Below, piece after piece: positions 32,498 through 42,884 of a DNA stretch of 64,000 bases. The position numbers and the translations under genes are program-made. This DNA comes from Nevskiaceae bacterium. Lineage in GTDB: Bacteria; Pseudomonadota; Gammaproteobacteria; Steroidobacterales; Steroidobacteraceae. Each line of letters opens with the position of its first letter. The first letter of the stretch is position 1. The DNA lies in assembly GCA_024234075.1 (NCBI GenBank), contig JACKOV010000003.1, positions 496,001 through 560,000 of the forward strand, written 5' to 3'. Under the pieces are notes generated by a model, which worked only from the letters and a program-made list of their open reading frames with translations, had not been told where the DNA came from and made no database searches.

Positions 32498-32899
32498 ATG
32501 GCCGCCGTCGTGCTCTGTACCGAAGAAGAAATCACCGCCCTGGTCCATGCGTTCTACGCCAAGGTCCGCCGCGACGCGGCGCTCGGCCCCATCTTCGAAG
32601 CCCATGTCGACGACTGGGATCACCATCTCGCCAAGCTGGTCGATTTCTGGTCGGCGATCCTGCTGCGTACGGGGCGCTTTTCCGGCGCCCCCATGCCCAA
32701 GCACGCTGCGTTGCCGGGCCTGAACGCGGACCTGTTCAAGCGCTGGCTGGCGTTGTTCCTCGAAACGACCGCCGAGCAGCCCAATCGCGAGATGGGCAGT
32801 CAGGCCTATGTCGCTGCCCAGCGGGTCGCACAAAGTCTCTGGTACGGCTACCAGTACACCCATCAGCCGGATGCGTTGCCGACCAAGCTGCTCGGGTAA
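32498..32899 (+). CDS. Group III truncated haemoglobin
   Basis: A 133-residue 2-over-2 globin. The motif order fits group III: LVHAFYAKVRRDAALGPIFEAH with the distal-side Tyr, HLAKLVDFWSAILL, a His in MPKHAALP as candidate haem ligand, and FKRWLALFLETT. Proteins of this group bind oxygen and nitric oxide; haem-ligand assignment needs alignment. An NsrR-like operator abuts the ATG, so a role in nitric oxide handling is inferred. There is no leader for a ribosome site if transcription starts where the -10 predicts. The next gene, pncC, begins 10 bases downstream. Confidence 0.85.
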   Translation: MAAVVLCTEEEITALVHAFYAKVRRDAALGPIFEAHVDDWDHHLAKLVDFWSAILLRTGRFSGAPMPKHAALPGLNADLFKRWLALFLETTAEQPNREMGSQAYVAAQRVAQSLWYGYQYTHQPDALPTKLLG

Positions 32900-32908
32900 G
32901 CTTGGCAG

Positions 32909-33424
32909 ATGGCTGCCGACGAAGATTTACTGCGGCTGTCGGTGCGCACCGGCCGCCACCTGCTCGCTGCGGGCCTCAAGCTTGCGACTGCGGAGTCCTG
33001 CACGGCTGGCTGGATCGCCAAGCTGCTGACCGACGTGCCGGGCAGCTCCGACTGGTTCGACAGCGGCTATGTCTGCTATTCGAATGCTGCCAAACGGCGC
33101 GACCTCGGCGTGGCGGAAGCGACTCTCGCGACCCAAGGTGCGGTCAGCGAGCCGGCGGTGCGCGAGATGGCGGTCGGTGCACTCGAGCGCACCGGCGTGG
33201 GCGTTGCGCTCGCGGTCAGCGGCATCGCCGGGCCGACCGGCGCCGTCCCGGGCAAGCCCGTCGGCACGGTCTGGTTCGCGCTGGCGTATCGGCGCGGGCA
33301 AGCCGTCGAGATCACGACCCGCGTCAAGTTCTTCAAGGGCGATCGCGATGCCGTGCGGCGCAAGGCCGTGCAGTTCGCGCTGCAACTCGTGTTGGCGCTC
33401 GAACTACCTGCCGCAGCTCGTTGA
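32909..33424 (+). CDS. pncC: Nicotinamide-nucleotide amidohydrolase PncC (CinA C-terminal domain)
   Basis: Stand-alone CinA C-terminal domain that deamidates NMN to nicotinate mononucleotide in NAD recycling. The 171 residues show the family blocks LATAESCTAGWIAKLLTDVPGSS, YVCYSNAAKRRDLGV, AVSGIAGPTGAVPGKPVGTVW and FKGDRDAVRRKAVQFAL. The Ser of AESCTAG is the expected active-site residue. The ATG at 32909 has no strong ribosome site. It heads the conserved pncC-recA-recX-alaS-csrA order. Confidence 0.92.
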   Translation: MAADEDLLRLSVRTGRHLLAAGLKLATAESCTAGWIAKLLTDVPGSSDWFDSGYVCYSNAAKRRDLGVAEATLATQGAVSEPAVREMAVGALERTGVGVALAVSGIAGPTGAVPGKPVGTVWFALAYRRGQAVEITTRVKFFKGDRDAVRRKAVQFALQLVLALELPAAAR

Positions 33425-33483
33425 TCGATACCGGATTTGTGCGCCGTCACCGCGCAAAGAACGACTGCAACGCCTGCCGGTTG

Positions 33484-33519
33484 CGCATACAGTGCCGTCA
33501 TCGGAGCACTACTGTATGC
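33484..33519 (+). promoter_or_regulatory. Outward-facing SOS-like half-sites upstream of recA
   Basis: CATACAGT (33486-33493) and ACTGTATG (33511-33518) are exact complements, 17 bp apart, 105-137 bp before the recA ATG. They equal the two halves of the E. coli recA LexA box, but in the opposite order. The second half lies where a -35 would be for a -10-like TATTCT (33537-33542). Confidence 0.4.
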
Positions 33520-33622
33520 GGCGTGGTCGTCGGTAAATATTCTGCGTTAGGGCTGTTTTGCCGCGTCCCCGTGCGAAGTGGCTGTGGGATACTTCCGCCT
33601 TAACCGAACAGGGGATGTTCCG

Positions 33623-34666
<1,044 letters not shown>

Positions 34667-34721
34667 GTCCTCCCGTCCCGTCCGCCTGTCAGACGGCTAG
34701 ACGGCGCCCGCCGGAACCGCC

Positions 34722-35233
34722 ATGCGCCGGCCGCCTCGTCGCCTGTCCCGGTCCGGCCGGGGCAGACCCGGCCCTGAGCAGGCCGGCGATCCCGCCACGA
34801 TCCGGCGGGCGGCGCTGGGGCTGCTGTCCCGGCGCGATTTCGCCACCACCGAGCTGGTGGGGAAGTTGCTGGGACAGGGTTACGCCGAGGGTCCGGCCGA
34901 GGAGGTCGTGGCCGAGCTCGCCGCCGAGCGCCTGCTCGACGACGAGCGCTACGCGGCCAACTATGTCGCCTGGCATGCGGGTCGCGGCCAGGGTCCCCTG
35001 CGGATCCGCCAGGACCTGTTGGCCACCGGGCTGCCGGGCGAGCGGGTGGCGCAGGCGCTCGACTCGGGCCCGGATTTCGCGGCCCTGTGCCGCCAGACCC
35101 GGGCACGACGCTTCGGCGTCGAGCTGCCCGCCGACTGGAAGGAGCGCGCCCGCCAAGCGCGTTTTTTGCAGTATCGGGGCTTTTCAGCGGATCATATCCG
35201 TTCCGCCTTTGGCCCCGACTTCGACCCGGAAGA

Positions 35234-35237
<4 letters not shown>
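34722..35237 (+). CDS. recX: RecA regulator RecX
   Basis: Modulates RecA filament growth. The 171-residue protein has the three-helix repeats of RecX: RRAALGLLSRRDFATTELVGKL, then VVAELAAERLLDDERYAANYV, and a C-terminal repeat ending ARFLQYRGFSADHIRSAF. The N-terminal 25 residues are Arg/Pro-rich. The stop codon overlaps the alaS start (ATGA, 35234-35237), so translation is coupled. Confidence 0.9.
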
Positions 35238-37912
<2,675 letters not shown>

Positions 37913-37965
37913 GAACGACCGGCCGCCACGGCTGACCGGTCGCGGACACAGGGAGAGGTCAGGTT

Positions 37966-38223
37966 ATGCTCATTCTCACCCGGCGCGTCGGCGAAACCGT
38001 GATGATCGGTGGTGAAGTCACCGTCACTGTGCTCGGGATCAAGGGCAATCAGGTTCGTCTCGGTATCAACGCACCGAAGGATGTCGCGGTGCATCGCGAG
38101 GAGATCTTCGAACGCATCAAGGCCGAGCATGGCTGTGAAGGCGACGCGGCGAACGGCTCGGCTGCCGGCGCCGCGGGCGCGGGGCTCGGCAACGGCGCGG
38201 GCCTGTACGACGCTCGCTCGTGA
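37966..38223 (+). CDS. csrA: Carbon storage regulator CsrA with Gly/Ala tail
   Basis: RNA-binding translational regulator that recognises GGA motifs in mRNA leaders. Residues 1-57 are a typical CsrA: MLILTRRVGETVMIGGEV through KDVAVHREEIFERI, including Arg44 (VHREE). E. coli CsrA has 61 residues; this one has 85, the extra being a Gly/Ala/Asn tail (AANGSAAGAAGAGLGNGAG). The leader contains AGGGAGAGG with a GGA-type motif at the ribosome site, which could allow autoregulation. It follows alaS by 53 bases and precedes two tRNA genes, as in E. coli. Confidence 0.95.
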   Translation: MLILTRRVGETVMIGGEVTVTVLGIKGNQVRLGINAPKDVAVHREEIFERIKAEHGCEGDAANGSAAGAAGAGLGNGAGLYDARS

Positions 38224-38387
38224 GCTGGGCGCCAGCCAGGTTGGGTGAGGCGGGCGGGCCGGCCGGATGGGGCGGGAATCAGGCCGCGCTTTACGGCGGC
38301 AGGCCCCGCCAGTATCATTCCGCCCCTGCCTCGGGTCGTTGCGTTGCCGGTCATCGTAAGCGCCTGATTGAAAAGGAGTTTTAGTCC

Positions 38388-38478
38388 GGAGAGATGGCCG
38401 AGTGGTCGAAGGCGCACCCCTGCTAAGGGTGTAAGGGTCAAAAGCCCTTCGAGGGTTCGAATCCCTCTCTCTCCGCCA
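38388..38478 (+). tRNA. tRNA-Ser (GCU)
   Basis: A 91-nt class II tRNA. The acceptor pairs GGAGAGA with TCTCTCC; the anticodon stem CACCC/GGGTG encloses loop CTGCTAA, anticodon GCU, reading AGC/AGU serine codons. It has a long variable arm (GTAAGGGTCAAAAGCCCTTC) and T loop GGTTCGAATCC. CCA is encoded. It corresponds to serV of E. coli in position. Confidence 0.97.
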
Positions 38479-38539
38479 GCTTCCCGACCACGACGAACGC
38501 GACGACGACGAGCCAGATAGACAGACAGTTTCAAACGGT

Positions 38540-38616
38540 GCGCCCGTAGCTCAGCTGGATAGAGTACCTGGCTACGAACCAGGTGGTCGGGAGTTCGAAT
38601 CTCTCCGGGCGCGCCA
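38540..38616 (+). tRNA. tRNA-Arg (ACG)
   Basis: A 77-nt tRNA. The acceptor pairs GCGCCCG with CGGGCGC; the anticodon stem CCTGG/CCAGG encloses loop CTACGAA, anticodon ACG (A34 presumably edited to inosine), reading CGU/CGC/CGA arginine codons. T arm GGGAGTTCGAATCTCTC; CCA is encoded. It lies 61 bases after tRNA-Ser, as argV does near serV. Confidence 0.97.
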
Positions 38617-38660
38617 TTATTCTTTCGCAGCGGGACCGGTCTTGGCCCGCTCGATTCGTT

Positions 38661-38943
38661 CGGCGAAAGCAAGGGCATCGGCGGCTCTACCAAGGCATGG
38701 TCCTGCGCACTCGGTACGTATCCGCGCCCGAGGAAAGCCATGCCGAACATCTCTGACGACGTTTTACCGAACCCATCGGCATCACGTTCCACGATGACGA
38801 CACCTGGACGTACGTGACGCATACCGATCTGGCGGTGCGGGGTCGCGTGCCGGCGTTCGACCACCGCGACATCAGCACCATGCGGCGTATTGCGCCACCG
38901 ATGCCGAACCCGCTTGCCGGTCTGGTGAAGGCCAAAGCGGACT
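38661..38943 (+). pseudogene. Frame-broken coding remnant downstream of the tRNA genes
   Basis: One frame gives LYQGMVLRTRYVSAPEESH and stops at 38754-38756. A second plus frame then gives FEPIGITFHDDDTWTYV, THTDLAVRGRVPAFDHRD and ISTMRRIAPPMPNPLAG, stopping at 38943. The two halves read like consecutive parts of one beta-rich protein interrupted by a frameshift. No start codon with a ribosome site is seen for the second half. The family is not identified. It fills the gap between tRNA-Arg and the minus-strand operon ending at 39003; nothing else was recognised there apart from a weak hairpin (GCGGGACC/GGCCCGC) just after the tRNA. Confidence 0.5.
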
Positions 38944-39002
38944 AGGGTCCTGTTTCGTCGCGTTCCACCGGAGGCAAGGAACGTTGTCGGCGCGGCGACC
39001 CT

Positions 39003-39866
39003 TCATGTGCGCGGATCGTTCGCCGAAGACTTCCACCCTGCCCAGGCCAGCAGCAGCACGCCAACCAGCGACAGCCACAGCCCCGATCCAATCGAGATGG
39101 CTTGCCGCATCTGTACGGCGGCCTCACGCGCCATCTCTTTGGCCATCTGCCGGAACTCCGCGCCACCGAAGTCGCCGGCAGCGTCGAGGCCGGCCGAGGC
39201 CAGGGAAGACACGCGCCAGTACACAACGACCATTGCCAATGCGAACACGGCCAGAGGTGCGAACAATCCCCAGGCGGCGCGTCGGTCTTTCCACACCTGG
39301 GGGAGGAATACCAAAGCCAGCGCCAGGAAACACAACAGTCCGATAAATCCTGAGCTGCCGCGGATGCTCCCACCGCGGTCGAGGACGTTCGTCAGCGCTT
39401 CGATGCCGCCCGTCCCGGCACCCGCGTTGGAGAGCTTCAAGGTCTGATAGAACGTGGCGCTGATGTCCGGGCCGAATGGAATCTCCGCCGAGAGGAAGGG
39501 CAGGAAGAACCAGCCGAGCACCACCGCGGCGAAGCCGGCGAGCACCGGACAGCCGATGTGCTGCGCGTACCGGCGGATGAACGGCAGTCCCTGCGACTGG
39601 AAATTGCCGGCAAGTTTCTTCGCGGCAGTCTGCGCGGCGTCCATGGCCTGCGTGGCTTGTTCGCCCGCAATCGTGGAGGCGTCGAGCCCGCGCAGACTGA
39701 TCAGGTTGCCGTGCTCGTCGAACTCGGCCTCCACCATGCCGTTGATCCTGGGCGCGAACTCCGAGCGCCACATGCCTTCGAGGCGGAATGGATACTGTCT
39801 GCCATCGATGCTGACCAGGCCGTCGCCGACCTGGGTGTCCCGCAGAATGCGGCCGCGTTTCTGCAT
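39003..39866 (-). CDS. Membrane protein of unknown function, last gene of lipoprotein operon
   Basis: A 287-residue protein. The first 60 residues (RGRILRDTQVGDGLVSIDGRQYPF...) look like a small beta-barrel or SH3-like soluble domain. Four hydrophobic segments follow, at about residues 107-127, 170-190, 200-217 and 260-278. A soluble amphipathic stretch (GGAEFRQMAKEMAREAAVQMRQ) precedes the last one. No enzyme motif is visible. The start at 39866 has a good ribosome site (AAGGGGAAA). It is the last of five same-strand genes (42740 to 39003) with short gaps, so it is probably co-transcribed with them. Not assigned to a known family. Confidence 0.75.
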   Translation of the reverse strand: MQKRGRILRDTQVGDGLVSIDGRQYPFRLEGMWRSEFAPRINGMVEAEFDEHGNLISLRGLDASTIAGEQATQAMDAAQTAAKKLAGNFQSQGLPFIRRYAQHIGCPVLAGFAAVVLGWFFLPFLSAEIPFGPDISATFYQTLKLSNAGAGTGGIEALTNVLDRGGSIRGSSGFIGLLCFLALALVFLPQVWKDRRAAWGLFAPLAVFALAMVVVYWRVSSLASAGLDAAGDFGGAEFRQMAKEMAREAAVQMRQAISIGSGLWLSLVGVLLLAWAGWKSSANDPRT

Positions 39867-39893
39867 GTCGATTTCCCCTTGAATACCGGTGAA

Positions 39894-40655
39894 TCAGAGC
39901 TGCGGTGTGCCGCGCGCCTTCGCGCCGCCTTGAATCTGCTGTTCCACGTAGGTCCGCGTCTGCCGGATCTGCTGTTGCAGCACGGCGTAGTCCACGATGG
40001 TGGTCCAGAAGCCGCTGACCATGGGTGCGCGTGGAGTGCCGGGGTCCCCGCCTCTGAAGTTGGCGATGATGGTCAGTCCGCATCCCTCGACGAACTGAGT
40101 GTGATTGAAGAAGGCATGACCTTCGTTGCTCCGCGGCGACCAGTGACCTTTCGGACACTTGCTCGATTTGTCGAGGATGCGTGTGCCGGCAGGGGTGTCG
40201 ATCCAGGCCAGCCGCAATGACGCGGCGTTGGCATAGCGGTCGTCGATCAGCCGGTTCGAGCCATACTTGCTTTCCATCGCGGCAGCGACTTCGCGGGTGA
40301 GCGGGCCGCTGTCCACTGGGTACTGCACCAGGCGCGTGATCAGCACTGCGCGAGGCTCGTGCGGCGGCGGCGGGAAATCCACGCGGATCTCGTCGGAGCG
40401 TACGTCGCCTCCGTTGCGCATGGCGTGGATGCTGCCGAGGAAGGCGGCGCCGGGAAGTTCCCGCAGTGTGCTGCGGATCTCCCGAACCTGGAACCGCAGC
40501 CCGGAGGCGTTCAGCGCCGTTGTGATTTCTGCCGATGTCATGCCCAGGCGCATGCCGAGGATGTCCGCGGCCGGGCTGCCGGACGAGGCCGCGTCCGCCG
40601 GACCGATGGCGACGAGGGCGGCTAGGATCAATGCGGCGACATGGGTTTTCTTCAT
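39894..40655 (-). CDS. Exported protein of unknown function with LGMRLGMT motif
   Basis: A 253-residue protein with a cleavable signal peptide (MKKTHVAALILAALVAIGPADAASS, cut after ADA). The N-terminal mature part has ILGMRLGMTSAEITTALNASG, a helix-initiating motif like those of BamE/SmpA-type small domains. A similar IVGVRPGMTYEEAAHVV occurs in the lipoprotein encoded at 41440. Two cysteines (SKCPKGHW, EGCGLTI) may form a disulfide. The start at 40655 has a clear AGGAG site; the frame is open to 41147 but overlaps the neighbouring gene. Function unknown; acts outside the cytoplasm. Confidence 0.75.
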   Translation of the reverse strand: MKKTHVAALILAALVAIGPADAASSGSPAADILGMRLGMTSAEITTALNASGLRFQVREIRSTLRELPGAAFLGSIHAMRNGGDVRSDEIRVDFPPPPHEPRAVLITRLVQYPVDSGPLTREVAAAMESKYGSNRLIDDRYANAASLRLAWIDTPAGTRILDKSSKCPKGHWSPRSNEGHAFFNHTQFVEGCGLTIIANFRGGDPGTPRAPMVSGFWTTIVDYAVLQQQIRQTRTYVEQQIQGGAKARGTPQL

Positions 40656-40675
40656 GCTCTTCTCCTGATATCCGA

Positions 40676-41428
40676 TCAGCGTGGACTCAGCTGTACGCGG
40701 CCGACGAGCTGCCCGCGCAGCGAGTCGCGCATTTCGTACTCGATGACATCGGTGACGATGATGCCGCCCTGTACGGCGGGCTGGACGCCGGTGATGACCA
40801 GCAATGCGTCCAGCGTGACACTGCCGTAGCCGATCCGGTCGCGGATGGCGCGGGCCTCCTCGGCCTCGACCCGCCATAGCTGGGCGTCGCGTCCATTGCC
40901 GAACCTGACCGACGCCTTCTGCCCGAAGGCTTCGAACTCGAACACCGAGCTCGGGGCGAGGGCACGCACGGTGAATTCGCCGTAGGTCGGGTCGTAGTCG
41001 CTGAGATTCGCGTTCGTCGACAGACGCAGCAGGCCGACGTCGCGCACCGCCTGCGCGATGGCCTGCAGCTCGGCCCGTACCTCGGCGCGTCGCGCCGGCT
41101 TGTCGGCCGGGCGCGCGAACTGCACGCGTGTGTCGCGCTCGACCCATTCGTCCATCGGAGGTGCGATGCCGGCGAGATCGTAGTAGAGGAGCACCAGCGT
41201 GCCGTTGTCGGGACTGGCCAGCTCACGCTGGCGGCCCGCGACGGTCCGCGCCGCGGCGCCGGCCGTGGCCTGCGGCATGGGGCCGCGTGCAGGCACGCTG
41301 TCCGTTGCTGGCGCTGCGGGTGCATCGCTGCTGCCGGCGGGCGTCGCGGCGGCGGGCTCGCGGCCCTCCGGGCTGGCGCAGGCGGCCAGGCACAGCGCTG
41401 CCGCGAGCATTGCCGTTCGCATCGTCAT
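40676..41428 (-). CDS. Predicted lipoprotein of unknown function
   Basis: A 250-residue product from the ATG at 41428. It has a lipoprotein signal peptide (MTMRTAMLAAALCLAAC, lipobox LAAC), then an Ala/Pro/Ser-rich linker of about 40 residues and a folded part rich in beta strands (DNGTLVLLYYDLAGIAPPMDEW, TVRALAPSSVFEFEAFGQ). No catalytic motif is visible. A GAGG site precedes the start at good distance; Met3 is an alternative. Gaps of 11 and 20 bases to its neighbours place it in the middle of the five-gene operon. Residue 2 after the lipid Cys is Ala/Ser, not Asp, so outer-membrane sorting is expected. Confidence 0.72.
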   Translation of the reverse strand: MTMRTAMLAAALCLAACASPEGREPAAATPAGSSDAPAAPATDSVPARGPMPQATAGAAARTVAGRQRELASPDNGTLVLLYYDLAGIAPPMDEWVERDTRVQFARPADKPARRAEVRAELQAIAQAVRDVGLLRLSTNANLSDYDPTYGEFTVRALAPSSVFEFEAFGQKASVRFGNGRDAQLWRVEAEEARAIRDRIGYGSVTLDALLVITGVQPAVQGGIIVTDVIEYEMRDSLRGQLVGRVQLSPR

Positions 41429-41439
41429 GGCGGCGCGCC

Positions 41440-42429
41440 TCACAGCGTGGGAGCGTCGGCGTTCCGGCCGGCCGCCTCGACTTCGGTGGCACGGCGTCGG
41501 GCGTCCTGCTGCGCGAACCATTGCTCAGTCGTCCGGATCGCTTCGTAGCCGCCAGCTTGGTCCTGCACGGTCACCTGCAGGATGCTGGCCAGGGCAGGGT
41601 TGTCGCGTACCGGAACGATGCGTGCAGCCACCACGATGCCGCAGTCCGGCGAGAAGGACAGTGCGACCGTCGGACTGCCGTTGGCATGGCACTGGCGGAA
41701 CAGTGGCGAGGTCTCGGTGATGCGGCGACCAGCCGGATCATTGGCCCAGACCAGATTCTGTTCGCCGCCGCTCTGACTGCCGCTGCGCTGGGTGAGTGGA
41801 CCGTACTTGCCGATCAGCGCCTGGACGACGCTTTCGATGGCTGGACCGCGACCCTCCTCGTAGCCTTCCTCGCGCGAAACGTTGACCACGCGTTCCTTGC
41901 CCGGAACGCCCATCGTGCCGACATGCCAGCGCGCCGTTCCGGGTGCGACCTGCGCGGCCGCGCGGCTGGGCTCGCGGTATTGCAGTTCGCGGGCGTAGTC
42001 GCGGGCCGTCTTCTGCACGTGCGCGCGGGCCTGGGCAAAGCCGGCACCGAAACCCTGACGCAGCCGCTGGCCGTAGGTGTTGATCTGGAAGCGGTTGCGG
42101 GCATCTTCGGTGACGACCAGCAGCTCGTGCGTGCACTGCACCACATGCGCGGCCTCCTCGTAGGTCATGCCGGGACGCACGCCGACAATGTCGTCCACCG
42201 GCGCGTTGGCCGCGCGCGGCGCAAGTGTCACCTTGGCGGGGCACTTGAGCTTGCCGCGCGCCTCGGCTGCGACCTGCGCCGCAGTGGCATCCTGGTTTCT
42301 GGCACCGTTCTCCTGGCGTGCCGTGGCTTGCGGTGTGGATGCCTTCTGGCTGGATGCCTTCGGCGCATCTCCCGATCCGCAGCCGGCGAGCAGGCCGAGA
42401 ACGGACAACATGGCGATTCCTGCTTTCAT
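41440..42429 (-). CDS. Predicted lipoprotein with VGVRPGMT motif
   Basis: A 329-residue protein with signal peptide and lipobox (MKAGIAMLSVLGLLAGC). A Ser/Ala/Gln-rich linker of about 40 residues leads to IVGVRPGMTYEEAAHVVQCTHELLVV, related to the motif in the product of the gene at 39894. The C-terminal half has paired cysteines (FRQCHANG, SPDCGIVV). Its start overlaps the stop of the preceding gene by four bases, showing tight coupling. The ribosome site lies inside that gene (AAAAGGAGT). Function is unknown; an outer-membrane or cell-envelope role is inferred from the lipobox. Confidence 0.75.
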   Translation of the reverse strand: MKAGIAMLSVLGLLAGCGSGDAPKASSQKASTPQATARQENGARNQDATAAQVAAEARGKLKCPAKVTLAPRAANAPVDDIVGVRPGMTYEEAAHVVQCTHELLVVTEDARNRFQINTYGQRLRQGFGAGFAQARAHVQKTARDYARELQYREPSRAAAQVAPGTARWHVGTMGVPGKERVVNVSREEGYEEGRGPAIESVVQALIGKYGPLTQRSGSQSGGEQNLVWANDPAGRRITETSPLFRQCHANGSPTVALSFSPDCGIVVAARIVPVRDNPALASILQVTVQDQAGGYEAIRTTEQWFAQQDARRRATEVEAAGRNADAPTL

Positions 42430-42740
42430 GTGCGTGTACTCCTTTTCAATTCGAGTCCCGTGGGTCCGCTGAGCCGCTCGCCGTCACGCAGCAGCACCAC
42501 CGTGCCCTGCGGGCCGGTAATCACCACGCGGTCGCCCTGGATCTGGTAGTCACCACGCACGCTGGTGCCGAGGATGGTCATGACGACGCTGCCGTCCCGT
42601 CTGAACTCGTAAGTGGTGAGGCCGGCTGCGTCCTGCCATGTGCCCGACAGGCTGCGTGCGCAGCCGCTGACCAGACACAGCAGCGCCAGCAGGCTGACAG
42701 TGGTGCAGGCGCGCCGAGACGTCCCGGGTGTGGTGTCCAT
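42426..42740 (-). CDS. Small predicted lipoprotein, first gene of the operon
   Basis: A 104-residue product with a twin-basic N-terminus, hydrophobic core and lipobox LVSGC (about Cys27). The mature 77 residues form a compact beta-rich domain (LSGTWQDAAGLTTYEFRRDG, VRGDYQIQGDRVVITGPQG) resembling small lipocalin- or DUF-type sheets. It is first in a minus-strand operon reaching 39003 and is divergent from the HTH-TM-TPR regulator at 42885, with 144 bases between starts. The spacing suggests a shared regulatory region. Confidence 0.72.
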   Translation of the reverse strand: MDTTPGTSRRACTTVSLLALLCLVSGCARSLSGTWQDAAGLTTYEFRRDGSVVMTILGTSVRGDYQIQGDRVVITGPQGTVVLLRDGERLSGPTGLELKRSTRT

Positions 42741-42884
42741 AATGGGCGCCGAGAATGGGCCCGGACCTGATCGGGAGACATCGACAGAAGACGACAGTTA
42801 TCGCCGGATAAGGAGCCGATGGGCCTTTTCTTGGTAGTCTTGCGCCTCGCGCCAACGACCCATGGACGATTGCACTCCTGAACG

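Noticed and set aside
33484..33519. Canonical E. coli-type LexA box before recA
   Set aside because: The half-sites are present but in reversed order and 17 bp apart, so it is not the canonical box; kept only as a variant candidate.
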